52,385 nucleotides of DNA, taken from NCBI GenBank assembly GCA_020436935.1, contig JAGQWX010000035.1, positions 1 through 52,385 of the forward strand. Direction: 5' to 3'. Position 1 is the stretch's first letter, and the number at the start of each line of letters is the position of its first letter. The notes beneath the pieces were generated by a model that was not told the origin of the DNA, made no database searches, and was given only the letters and a program-made list of their open reading frames with translations. Origin of the DNA: Saprospiraceae bacterium (GTDB taxonomy: Bacteria > Bacteroidota > Bacteroidia > Chitinophagales > Saprospiraceae). Both the position numbers and the translations under genes were made by a program. Shown in pieces: positions 43,913-52,385 of the stretch.

Positions 43913-44868
43913 TTTATTTAATTTTTATTGAATAAAAGTAAAGACTTTTGCAATTACATATCACTTCTTTGGCAGTATTTTATAGTCAATATTTGAATCT
44001 ACGCTTGAAAGTCTTCATGAGGAAAAATTGCATTACTTAATGTATTTTACTTTTTCCCATGAGGCGATGTTCAGACTTCATCGAATTTCAAAAAATAAAA
44101 CGTATTAAAATATTGCTCATTTTACATCGAATGACAGTTTCCGCACATGTGAATCACATTCGTCCAATAGGGAAAGAAAACCGCCACATGTGAATCACAT
44201 TCGTCCAATCGGGACGCAAATTGCCACAAGTGAATCACATTCGTCCAATGGGGAAAGCAAACCGCCACATGTGCATCACCTTCGTCCAATCGGGACGCAA
44301 ACTGCCACATGTGAATCACATTCGTCCAATGAGAAAAGCAAACCGCCGCATGTGAATCACATTCGTCCAATGGGGAAAGCAAACCGCCACATGTGAATCA
44401 CATTCGTCCTATCGAGATGCAAACTGCCACAAGTGAATCTTATTCGTCCAATGGGGAAAGCAAACCGCTACATGTGAATCACATTCGTCCAATAGGAAAA
44501 GCAAACCGCCACATGTGAATCATATTCGTCCAATCGAGATGTAAACCGCTACATGTGAATCACATTCGTCCAATCGAGATACAAACCGCCACAAGTGAAT
44601 CACATTCGTTCATTGGGGAAAGCAAATCGCCACATGTGAATCACATTCGTCCAATTGGAAAAGCAAACCACCACATGTGAATCACATTCGTCCAATCGAG
44701 ATGCAAACAGCCACATGTGAATCACATTCGTCCAATCGGAAGAGCAACAAACTCAGTGAACCAAATTCATCCTATTGTTCAATGGTATTAGGCAACCTTA
44801 AATGAATCTTAACCTAAAGTCATCGACCTCCAGGCAAACAAAATTCTAAAAAAATCTATTTTTGCCCG
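43913..44868. other. Long intergenic region dominated by a tandem array
   Basis: About 230 bp of AT-rich sequence (43913-44144), then the 40/41-bp tandem array, then ~120 bp leading to cysS. The frames found in the array (for example 44122-44382 minus) are translations of the repeat and have no gene features. Confidence 0.8.
44145..44750. repeat. Fifteen-unit 40/41-bp tandem array upstream of cysS
   Basis: Fifteen units, each starting with a well conserved 24-bp core (ACATGTGAATCACATTCGTC plus CAAT). The 16-17-bp remainder comes in two forms: A, about GGGGAAAGCAAACCGCC (41-bp unit), and B, about CGAGATGCAAACTGCC (40-bp unit). Reading left to right the order is about A B A B A A B A A B B A A B, with the last unit diverging into unique sequence. 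Core mutations such as ACAAGTG recur in several units, which shows copying in blocks. Confidence 0.93.
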
Positions 44869-46350
44869 ATGGAAAAGAAAATACAGCTTTACAATAGCAT
44901 TTCAAGACAGAAAGAAGAATTCAAACCCATTCACGATACACACGTTGGCATGTATGTTTGTGGTCCAACGGTCTATAGTGACGTACATCTTGGCAACTGC
45001 CGCACATTCATCAGTTTCGACATCATTTTCAGATATCTAAAATTTATTGGATACAAAGTAAGATATGTAAGAAACATTACCGACGTAGGACATTTACTCG
45101 ATGATGGGGAAGACAGAATCCTCAAAGGCGCCCGCTTACAGCAATTGGAGCCCATGGAAGTGGTACAGAAGTACACCAATGGCTTCCATGCTATGATGCG
45201 TATTTTCAATACAGAAGAACCGAGTATTGAGCCACGCGCCACCGGCCATATTGTGGAACAAATTGAAATGGTACAGCAAATCATAGACAATGGTTATGCA
45301 TACGAAGCCAATGGATCAGTTTACTTTGATACCCTCAAATTTGCACAGTCCACCGGTGAATACGGCAAACTCAGCGGAAGGGTAATCGAAGAGCTGGTAG
45401 CAGAGTCGAGAGACAACCTTAAAAACCAGGATGAGAAGAGACACCCTTCTGATTTTGCGATTTGGATGAAGGCGGCTCCTGAGCACATCATGAAGTGGAA
45501 CAGCCCGTGGTCCATAGGTTTCCCCGGCTGGCACCTGGAATGTTCTGCCATGAGTACCAAGTATTTGGGTACACATTTTGACATCCATGGAGGAGGTAAT
45601 GATTTGAAATTTCCCCACCACGAAAATGAGATCGCACAAAACATAGGCAGTTGCGGATGCCATCCTGCCAAGTACTGGCTTCACACCAATATGCTCCTCC
45701 TCAATGGTAAAAAGATGTCCAAGAGTGATGGCAATACTATCTCGCCACTTGAACTATTTTCAGGAGACAGCGTGCACATAAGCCAGGGATATTCTCCCAT
45801 GGTGGTGAAGTTTTTCATGCTTCAGGCACATTACAGTGCTCCTTTGGACCTTACTGACGAAGGACTTCAGGCGGCAGAAAAGGGCTTCAAACGCTTGATG
45901 GAAGCTTCAAAAATACTATCGAAACTACAAGGGCTTAATGCAGGCAAAGGTAGTCTGGATGAGGAAATGATTGGACTTGCTGATGCTGCGTTGACAGAAA
46001 TGTCAGATGACTTCTCTACGCCTAAAGCACTTGCCAAATTGTTTGAACTAGTACCAAAGATCAACTCTTTGGGAGATGGCAAACTTTCGTTGAACGATGT
46101 TTCTGACACCGCATTGGATCATGTCAGGCAAAGTTTTCACGGATTGATATTTGACGTATTCGGACTCAAAGACGAACAGGCCGGTGAAAACAATGCCGTT
46201 GATGGTTTGATGAATCTCATCCTCAGCATCCGGCAAAAAGCCAGAGCCAATAAGGACTGGCCGACGTCCGATGAAATACGGGATGGTCTTAAAGCTGCAG
46301 GCATCGTGGTCAAGGACAGCAAGGATGGTTCTAGCTGGACTTACGAATAA
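44869..46350 (+). CDS. cysS: Cysteinyl-tRNA synthetase
   Basis: 493 residues, normal length. It charges tRNA-Cys with cysteine. Class I signatures: HIGH-type motif in CGPTVYSDVHLGNCRTF, the zinc-site WHLECSAMS and GGGNDLKFPHHENE, and the KMSKS loop (NGKKMSKSDGN). The C-terminal helical and anticodon-binding part is complete (DNWPTSDEIR equivalent: DWPTSDEIRDGL). The ATG at 44869 follows the tandem array by ~120 bp. Close downstream (42 bp) is the M28 gene, a likely operon partner by spacing only. Confidence 0.97.
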   Translation: MEKKIQLYNSISRQKEEFKPIHDTHVGMYVCGPTVYSDVHLGNCRTFISFDIIFRYLKFIGYKVRYVRNITDVGHLLDDGEDRILKGARLQQLEPMEVVQKYTNGFHAMMRIFNTEEPSIEPRATGHIVEQIEMVQQIIDNGYAYEANGSVYFDTLKFAQSTGEYGKLSGRVIEELVAESRDNLKNQDEKRHPSDFAIWMKAAPEHIMKWNSPWSIGFPGWHLECSAMSTKYLGTHFDIHGGGNDLKFPHHENEIAQNIGSCGCHPAKYWLHTNMLLLNGKKMSKSDGNTISPLELFSGDSVHISQGYSPMVVKFFMLQAHYSAPLDLTDEGLQAAEKGFKRLMEASKILSKLQGLNAGKGSLDEEMIGLADAALTEMSDDFSTPKALAKLFELVPKINSLGDGKLSLNDVSDTALDHVRQSFHGLIFDVFGLKDEQAGENNAVDGLMNLILSIRQKARANKDWPTSDEIRDGLKAAGIVVKDSKDGSSWTYE

Positions 46351-46392
46351 TTATTACTTTTGAAGCGTTCAAAGTGTAAAAAGACAATCAAT

Positions 46393-47391
46393 ATGAATTT
46401 CAGCATCTCAAAGTTGGGATGGTCTATGGTGGCCATTTTTTTACTTCTTGTGATCGGATGTAAAGATGAACCCAAAGCTCCGCCGGTACCTCCGACCATT
46501 TCCAGTCCTTTGGTCATTCCTGAATTCAACAGAGATTCTGCTTATGCATTTGTGGAACAGCAGTTGTCTTTTGGCACTAGAGTTCCCGGTACACCATCTC
46601 ATAAGGCTACCAAAGACTACCTGGTCAAAAAACTTCAGGAATTCGGTGGACAAGTTACAGTACAAGAATTTAAGGCCAGTTTTCTCACCGTCAAGAACGC
46701 CGATGCTTACAACATTATAGCAGTCTTTAATCCAAACGCACGCAAGAGATTATCTCTTTCTGCCCATTGGGACAGCAGGCTTATAGCTGAGAAAGATGAT
46801 GACGAGTCCATGAAAAACAAGCCCATAGACGGGGCCAATGATGGGGCCAGCGGTGTAGGTGTTTTGTTGGAAATAGCGAGAATCATCAAAGACACACCCC
46901 CCAATCTGGGAATCGACATCATCTTGTTTGATGCTGAGGATCAGGGAGATAGTGGTTCAGGGGAAAACTGGTGCATTGGATCTAAATATTGGGCCATGAA
47001 ACCACATGTGAGCAATTATCAGGCATTCTTTGGCATCCACCTTGATATGGTCGGGGCGAAAAATGCAGTTTTTGGTTATGAAGGTTATTCAAAACAAAAT
47101 GCCCCTGTTTACATTGAAAAGATATGGAAGCTCGCTCAGCAAATGGGCTATGGCAATTATTTTCAATCTGTTAATAAACCACCCATCGACGATGACCATG
47201 TACATATGATGGCTGGGAGAGGATATCCCGTTATGGATATCATTGATCTTTCCGGCAGCCCGGAGAAGCCTTTTGGTGCATACCACCATACACACGATGA
47301 CACCATTGAAGTCATAGACAGGCAAACTTTGAATGCGGTAGGTAGAGTGGTTACAGCCACCGTATTTAAGGTTGCTAAAGGCGAATTCTAA
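46393..47391 (+). CDS. M28-family glutaminyl-peptide cyclotransferase-like lipoprotein
   Basis: 332 residues from the ATG at 46393, where the lipoprotein signal begins (SMVAIFLLLVIGC). The metal-binding pattern of M28 is visible in order: SAHWDSR, GANDGASGVGVLLEIAR, FDAEDQGD, GIHLDMVG and DDDHVHMMAGRGYPVMDIID. The late DDDH segment and the opening LSFGTRVPGTPSH favour a glutaminyl cyclase over an aminopeptidase. Such enzymes form N-terminal pyroglutamate on exported proteins, a common modification in T9SS-bearing bacteria. It is anchored to a membrane outside the cytoplasm. Confidence 0.85.
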   Translation: MNFSISKLGWSMVAIFLLLVIGCKDEPKAPPVPPTISSPLVIPEFNRDSAYAFVEQQLSFGTRVPGTPSHKATKDYLVKKLQEFGGQVTVQEFKASFLTVKNADAYNIIAVFNPNARKRLSLSAHWDSRLIAEKDDDESMKNKPIDGANDGASGVGVLLEIARIIKDTPPNLGIDIILFDAEDQGDSGSGENWCIGSKYWAMKPHVSNYQAFFGIHLDMVGAKNAVFGYEGYSKQNAPVYIEKIWKLAQQMGYGNYFQSVNKPPIDDDHVHMMAGRGYPVMDIIDLSGSPEKPFGAYHHTHDDTIEVIDRQTLNAVGRVVTATVFKVAKGEF

Positions 47392-48067
47392 TCAGAATAA
47401 CCAATCTAAATTCTTAAAATTCAGCTTACCTCTAAGTTGAGTATTTCCAAAACGTAGTGTGACACCCGCTGCAATTAAGCGGATAGCCCGTGCTTTACAC
47501 CTGGTTTGAATTTAGTAAATATGTATCCAGGAGATGGTATGCCTGTTTATTGAGAAACGGAAGAAATTACTGTAAAAAATACAATATATACCTACAGGAC
47601 CTCTTAGTTAATTTTAGTTTTGGAAGATTTTGTGTTCAAAACAGTAAAAATGACCTGCATCATCCCAAAATCTATCATAAATTACAATTTTAACATTTAG
47701 GAATATTATGCTATAAAAGGTAAAATATACCATAGTAAATGTGGTGTATGCGGTACACTTTAAAACAATGAAGAATTATTTATTCATTTGATTTTCAGTA
47801 AAAATACGGCTTAGCATAAATAGTAATACTTTGATAAAGAATAGTAAAAATATAAAACATAAAAAACATATACATATAAGAAGACACATAAAATTAATAT
47901 TATAAAAATAAACAGGTTTACATTTGATTTGTATAACTTTGGAAACATCTATTCTGAAAGGGAAGTCAATTTTTACTTTCCTCAGTGCTTAAAGTCTCCA
48001 TATAGTATAATTTAGGAGAGCGGTGCGAATTCAGAGTTTAGACATTGTTATGCTCAACCTATAGTTT
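47392..48067. other. AT-rich intergenic region and leader of the giant repeat protein
   Basis: No gene is seen; a 67-codon frame at 47490-47693 has no signal or family features. The stretch from 47700 to 47930 is very AT-rich. TAACTTTG at 47934-47941 fits the -7 promoter consensus for the giant protein gene and would give a leader of about 120 nt. The -33 element is weak. Confidence 0.5.
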
Positions 48068-51000
48068 ATGAAAAATATTAACTCTGTATTCAAACGTTTC
48101 AAATTGTCCTCAGTAAATTCTTTGCTGAATTCCAGATTGTTTTATTGGCCATTCTTCATGTTCTTCCTGGTCATTCAAAGTTATAACATTGCTTTTGGTC
48201 AGGTTTCTTCCGCTCCCTGTAATGTTTATTCTCCCTGGATAAATCCCTCTTATACCATGACGGTGGCCAATGAGACATTTCTAGGAGGAGACTTGTGGTC
48301 AAACAAGGAAGATCTTGTTGATAATACCACCACAAATTTTGCATCCTATACAGTGGGCGTGGGATTAGGAATTAATACCTGGATTGAAGCAAGAAATAGT
48401 CAAACAACTGGTCATGAATTTCCCGGAGGAACCTATGCCGGATTTGTAATCAACGATCTCAATTTACTTTCCCTGGGATCCACCGTCACAATTACGACTT
48501 ACAGTGGAAGCACATTGGTAGAATCTAGAACTTTCTCTTCTTTACTTGGTACACCATTGAATGGAGAGTTAAGGAAAGTCGGGTTTATAACAACACAAGC
48601 CTACAATAGAATTCGGCTAACCTACGCGGCAGCAGTTGGGGTGGCAATAACTGTCCGGGCCTACTATGCTGAGGTGGTAAAAGGATGTTCATTAACAGCT
48701 TTATCCTGTAATACCAACACGCCTTTGGTTCAATCCAATTTTGGCGCGGTTATTAATCCGGCCAACTCCGGCTTTTCCGGAGTTGCTGTTGGCAGTATAT
48801 CCGACGCAACCAACGTCGTCAACAGCAATACCAATGACTTTGCAAGTATGTCCATCAATGTGGGTTTGTTAGCATCGGCCAGTCTTTCTGTTCGTGACCT
48901 CGGTGATATATTTGCTCCCGGCACATTCGCTGGATTTGAATTGGAAAACCAAAGTCTTTTGGGGCTTTCATTGTTGGGAAACACAAAAATTACCACCTAT
49001 TTAAATGGAGTGCCCAGAGATTCGGCGACAGGAAACGGTCTTTTATTGGGTACGACACTGCTGAGTGGTACCGATAGGCAAATTGTTGGTTTTGTAACAT
49101 CAAAAACATTTGATGAGATTAAGTATACCATGATACAGCCCGCAGGCATTGATCTGGGCACCACCAACATCTATAATGCTATTGTAAAATCATTTTGTGA
49201 TGGTCCACCTTTGGATTGCAATACATCAACTTTTATTAACGAATCGTCTTATCCGGTGATTATAGATGGAAGTCTAACAGGGATAAGTGGAGGCGCATGT
49301 GTGGGTTGTTCTATATCCAACACAAGTAATCTTATCGATGGAAATACCTCCAATTCCACTGATGTTATTATAACTGCAGGGGTTGGAGTAACTGCATCGG
49401 TTGGTGTATCCTTTGCAGGTCCGGGTTCAATACCATCAGGAACATTTGTGGGTTTTGATGTGGATAATCCTGCTTTGATAGGGGTAAATTTATTGAATGG
49501 GATAACAATAGCCACTTATGAGAATGGAATGCCTAAGGAAACCATTGATGCTTCCAATGGTCTCATTTCCACTTCATCATCATTGTTGAATGGATTGGGA
49601 ACACAAAGAGTTGGGTTTGTAACATCTCAATCGTTTGATGCTGTAGCCATTAGTTTAGAACAAGGTGTCAGTTTAAACCTTGGTACGACCCGAATATATA
49701 ACCTGGTATTAAAGAAATTTTGTGAAGGCAACCTGGACTGTAATGTTAAAACCCCTTTTGTCGAACCTTCTCAAGCTGTTTATGTAGATTATGAGCACAC
49801 TGGCATTGATGCGATTGCGTGTGTTGCTTGTCAACTCAACAATACAGAAAATGTAATAGATGCTAACACCTCCAACTTTGCAACTCTTGTACTTGCAGCC
49901 GGAGTTGCAACATCTGCAAGTTTTGCAGTTGCAGACCCAACGACCGTCTATCAGGCAGGTACATATGCCGGTTTTGATCTTGAATATGCTACGGTTTTAT
50001 CAGCAAATGTTTTGAGTTCAGCAACAATAGAATTGTATCTAGATGATGCAATGGTACAATCCACAACAGGAAATGGACTGATCGTAGGTGCTGTTACGGA
50101 CTTATTCACAGGTTCTGTAAGACAAACGGTTGGTTTAACAGCACAAAATAACTTCAACAAAGTAAAAATTATTTTCAATCAACTCGTGGGTGCAAATTTG
50201 GGAAACATAAAAATTTATAGCCCAATATGGCAGAAATCATGTCGATTTGATATTCAATGCAATCAAAACTATATTCTAACAGGTACTGATTTTGGGCCTG
50301 TGATCAATACAGATGAAACAGGAATTCTTGGAGGCGTCTGCGCATTGTGTAAAATAGAAAATCCGGAAAATATCATCAATGCAAATGTAACAGATTTTGC
50401 GAAAATCAGGGTGGTTGCCGGGGTATTGGCCCTTGGACAAATTTCAGTTCAGTATCCTGCTGCGGTAGGTATTGCCAATGATGTAAATAACTTCCCGACC
50501 GGAACTTTTGCAGGGTTTTACATACGGGATAATAATTTTCTGGTATCGCTCAGCTTGTTCAATGCTATTACAATTTCAACATATAACAATGGAAATTTTG
50601 TTGAATCTCGGACAGCATCCGATCTAATTGACCTGACAGCAATACTTAATCTGCTTGGTGGGGCAGGTGAATATCGAATTGGTTTTGTTACAACCGCCCC
50701 TTTCGACGAAATAAAAATTTCCGTGGCTGCTTTAGCAAGTGTTGCAGAACAAAATGTTGATGTTTTCTATGCCTTCGCAGATACTAGAACTGCTGTCTTG
50801 GTAGATGGATTAAACTGTGGAAATGACACAGATGGCGATGGTATTGTAGATGTAATCGATATAGATGATGACAATGATGGCATATTGGATGTTGATGAAA
50901 TGGATGGAATGGCTGACATTGAAACAGACGGAGACGGAATTCCGGACAGAATTGACCTGGACAGTGACAATGATGGCATCACAGATGTTGTAGAAGGCGG

Positions 51001-52385
51001 AGGGTCTGATCCAGACAACAACGGCATCATTGGTACAGGTCAGGTCCCAACGGACACAGACATGGACGGCCTTGCCGATGTAGTAGATGCTGACAATGGA
51101 GGTACTCCTCTGGATGTAAAAGATACTGATGGGGACAATTTGCCCGACGTTCGAGATTTGGACAGTGACAATGATGGCATTACCGATGTCGTAGAGAATG
51201 GATTGCCAGATCCCGACAATGATGGCATCATAGGTTCAAGTATACCCGTGGACACTGATGGTGACGGTATAGCCGATGTCGTTGACCAGCAAGCGGGATT
51301 TGGTGATAGCGGCAATACAAATTTTGAAGCAGATTTTGATAATGATGGTGTTCCCAATGCCAATGATATTGACAGTGACGGAGATGGTCTTACAGATGTA
51401 GTCGAGTCAGGAGGCACAGATGCCAACAATGACGGTGTAGCAGATGGAGGAGACAGTGACGGAGATGGAATTCCGGATTCAGCAGATCAGTTCAACGGAT
51501 TTGGAGACGCTGGCAATACCGATGTACCCACCAATACTGACGGCACCGGTGGACCTAATTATGTGGATATTGACAGCGATGATGATGGCATTGTTGATGT
51601 GATTGAATGGCAAACTACAGCAGGATATATACCTCCATCAGGAACCGACAGTGACGGAGATGGTCTTGATGATGCTTTTGATGATGATGTTAATAATTTT
51701 GGTGATGCAGGAAATAATGATACACCGACAAATACGGATGGTACAGACAATCCTGATTACTTAGACCTCAACAGTGACAACACAGAACAGAATGACGCAG
51801 TTGAAGCCTGGGATACCAACAATGATGGTACGGCAGAGACTTTACCAAGTGGCTCAGACGCTGATGGAGATGGACTTGATGATGCCTATGACACCAATGA
51901 CGCAGCTGTAAATCCTACCAATGGCAATACACCTTCATCATTCCCTAATTTAGATGGTGGAACTCCTGAGCGGGATTGGCGTGAATCCATAGATACCGAT
52001 GGAGACGGTATCGCTGATGATACCGACCTTGACGACGACAACGACGGTATTCCCGATGTTGTTGAAGGACCTGGAGATACAGACGGTGACGGAATTCCGG
52101 ACCGAATAGACCTAGACAGCGACAATGACGGCATCACAGATGTAATAGAAGGTGGAGGGTCTGATCCCGATAACAACGGCATCATAGGAATAGGCCAGGT
52201 GCCACCGGACGCAGATATGGATGGGCTTGCCGATGTAGTAGACCCTGACAATGGAGGTACACCACTTGTTATAAAAGATACAGATGGAGATGGCCAACCT
52301 GATGCACAAGATTTGGACAGTGACAATGATGGCATTACCGATGTCGTAGAGAATGGATTGCCAGACCCCGACAATGATGGCATCA
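48068..52385 (+). CDS. Giant secreted repeat protein, 5' part (runs off the window)
   Basis: An ATG at 48068 opens a frame without stop to the window end, at least 1,439 residues; I checked the frame at about a dozen points. The N-terminus is a long signal peptide (basic start, [19 protein letters not shown]). Residues ~50-915 hold five related ~165-180-residue domains, each opening with a CN-type segment ([34 protein letters not shown]) and containing FPGGTYAGF-like and [13 protein letters not shown]-like motifs. From ~916 on it is acidic thrombospondin-type-3-like repeats ([20 protein letters not shown]), which bind calcium. A C-terminal T9SS signal is expected beyond the window. Confidence 0.88.
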   Translation, partial: MKNINSVFKRFKLSSVNSLLNSRLFYWPFFMFFLVIQSYNIAFGQVSSAPCNVYSPWINPSYTMTVANETFLGGDLWSNKEDLVDNTTTNFASYTVGVGLGINTWIEARNSQTTGHEFPGGTYAGFVINDLNLLSLGSTVTITTYSGSTLVESRTFSSLLGTPLNGELRKVGFITTQAYNRIRLTYAAAVGVAITVRAYYAEVVKGCSLTALSCNTNTPLVQSNFGAVINPANSGFSGVAVGSISDATNVVNSNTNDFASMSINVGLLASASLSVRDLGDIFAPGTFAGFELENQSLLGLSLLGNTKITTYLNGVPRDSATGNGLLLGTTLLSGTDRQIVGFVTSKTFDEIKYTMIQPAGIDLGTTNIYNAIVKSFCDGPPLDCNTSTFINESSYPVIIDGSLTGISGGACVGCSISNTSNLIDGNTSNSTDVIITAGVGVTASVGVSFAGPGSIPSGTFVGFDVDNPALIGVNLLNGITIATYENGMPKETIDASNGLISTSSSLLNGLGTQRVGFVTSQSFDAVAISLEQGVSLNLGTTRIYNLVLKKFCEGNLDCNVKTPFVEPSQAVYVDYEHTGIDAIACVACQLNNTENVIDANTSNFATLVLAAGVATSASFAVADPTTVYQAGTYAGFDLEYATVLSANVLSSATIELYLDDAMVQSTTGNGLIVGAVTDLFTGSVRQTVGLTAQNNFNKVKIIFNQLVGANLGNIKIYSPIWQKSCRFDIQCNQNYILTGTDFGPVINTDETGILGGVCALCKIENPENIINANVTDFAKIRVVAGVLALGQISVQYPAAVGIANDVNNFPTGTFAGFYIRDNNFLVSLSLFNAITISTYNNGNFVESRTASDLIDLTAILNLLGGAGEYRIGFVTTAPFDEIKISVAALASVAEQNVDVFYAFADTRTAVLVDGLNCGNDTDGDGIVDVIDIDDDNDGILDVDEMDGMADIETDGDGIPDRIDLDSDNDGITDVVEGGGSDPDNNGIIGTGQVPTDTDMDGLADVVDADNGGTPLDVKDTDGDNLPDVRDLDSDNDGITDVVENGLPDPDNDGIIGSSIPVDTDGDGIADVVDQQAGFGDSGNTNFEADFDNDGVPNANDIDSDGDGLTDVVESGGTDANNDGVADGGDSDGDGIPDSADQFNGFGDAGNTDVPTNTDGTGGPNYVDIDSDDDGIVDVIEWQTTAGYIPPSGTDSDGDGLDDAFDDDVNNFGDAGNNDTPTNTDGTDNPDYLDLNSDNTEQNDAVEAWDTNNDGTAETLPSGSDADGDGLDDAYDTNDAAVNPTNGNTPSSFPNLDGGTPERDWRESIDTDGDGIADDTDLDDDNDGIPDVVEGPGDTDGDGIPDRIDLDSDNDGITDVIEGGGSDPDNNGIIGIGQVPPDADMDGLADVVDPDNGGTPLVIKDTDGDGQPDAQDLDSDNDGITDVVENGLPDPDNDGI
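48215..50815 (+). repeat. Five ~0.5-kb domain repeats within the giant protein
   Basis: Boundaries by the recurring Cys-Asn opening: about 48215, 48708, 49215, 49735 and 50256. Each unit shares GT(F/Y)AGF in its middle, then a TTY-x-N/S-G strand, a GFVT strand and, in the first four, a closing Cys before the next unit. Divergence between units is high at the DNA level, so the duplications are old. Confidence 0.75.
50938..52385 (+). repeat. Long-period (1,155-bp) duplication in the TSP3-like region
   Basis: The 293 bp at 50938-51230 recur at 52093-52385 with high similarity (AATTCCGGAC start, GATTGCCAGA and GATGGCATCA end). This gives a period of 1,155 bp, or 385 codons. The window stops inside the second period, so more copies may follow. 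Confidence 0.88.

Noticed and set aside
44122-44382. 86-codon minus-strand frame across the tandem array
   Set aside because: It is a translation of the repeat itself; one array period of 40 or 41 bp is not a multiple of three, and no signal or start context supports it.
44145-44750. Possible CRISPR array (24-bp repeat, 16-17-bp variable part)
   Set aside because: The variable parts are only two alternating sequences with point changes, not unique spacers; the unit length is too short and no cas gene is present.
44857-44864. TATTTTTG resembling a -7 promoter box before cysS
   Set aside because: It ends 4 bp before the ATG, so transcription would start inside the gene, and no -33 box is present.

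Overview
The window looks like a chromosomal segment of a Bacteroidota bacterium, most likely of the Saprospiria/Chitinophagia type. The signs are a type IX secretion (T9SS) type A C-terminal domain, a type B (CHU_C-like) C-terminal domain, a porT-ubiE gene pair, a one-protein hybrid two-component system, many lipoproteins, and TAnnTTTG-type promoter elements. Base composition is AT-leaning, with many short repeats between genes. I see no rRNA, tRNA, complete insertion sequence, phage or CRISPR array.

Region 1 (1-14,660) lies entirely on the minus strand. It holds a T9SS-exported protein, the severed head of a beta-helix protein gene, and the main object of the window: eleven tandem paralogues of a one-helix membrane protein family that I recognise as DUF6090. 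All share a near-identical N-terminal head (basic amphipathic stretch plus one membrane helix ending in NNWN) and carry very different helical tails. Many are chained by 4-nt ATGA overlaps. An amino-acid permease, a lipocalin-like protein and an NTF2/SnoaL-like lipoprotein sit between them. At two junctions a chimeric mini-ORF (15 codons of the head fused to two 90-bp palindromic repeats) keeps the reading-frame overlap chain unbroken. A related ~28-bp sequence occurs just outside each end of the array.

Region 2 (14,660-24,100): a processive-type GT2 glycosyltransferase, a beta-solenoid protein ending in an IPTL-CTERM sorting signal, and a sulfatase-fold lipoprotein without its catalytic and metal-binding residues form a plus-strand group. 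A convergent hybrid two-component regulator follows, with a 164-bp MITE-like element upstream of it.

Region 3 (24,100-34,500): small lipoproteins (one with two zinc-ribbon-like repeats), a DUF4241 protein, and a three-gene unit of an Lgt-like protein, a radical SAM enzyme resembling tetraether lipid synthases, and a small membrane protein. Then come a proline-iminopeptidase-like hydrolase, a DUF4440-like lipoprotein with a clear terminator, a short-chain dehydrogenase and a GH3 glycosidase.

Region 4 (34,500-52,385): a dockerin-like lipoprotein followed by a T9SS type B protein, porT and ubiE, a cytochrome c/FG-GAP lipoprotein, a VWA protein, a ThuA-like protein, a 15-unit 40/41-bp tandem array, cysS, a glutaminyl-cyclase-like M28 protein, and the first 1,439 codons of a giant secreted repeat protein that runs off the window end.
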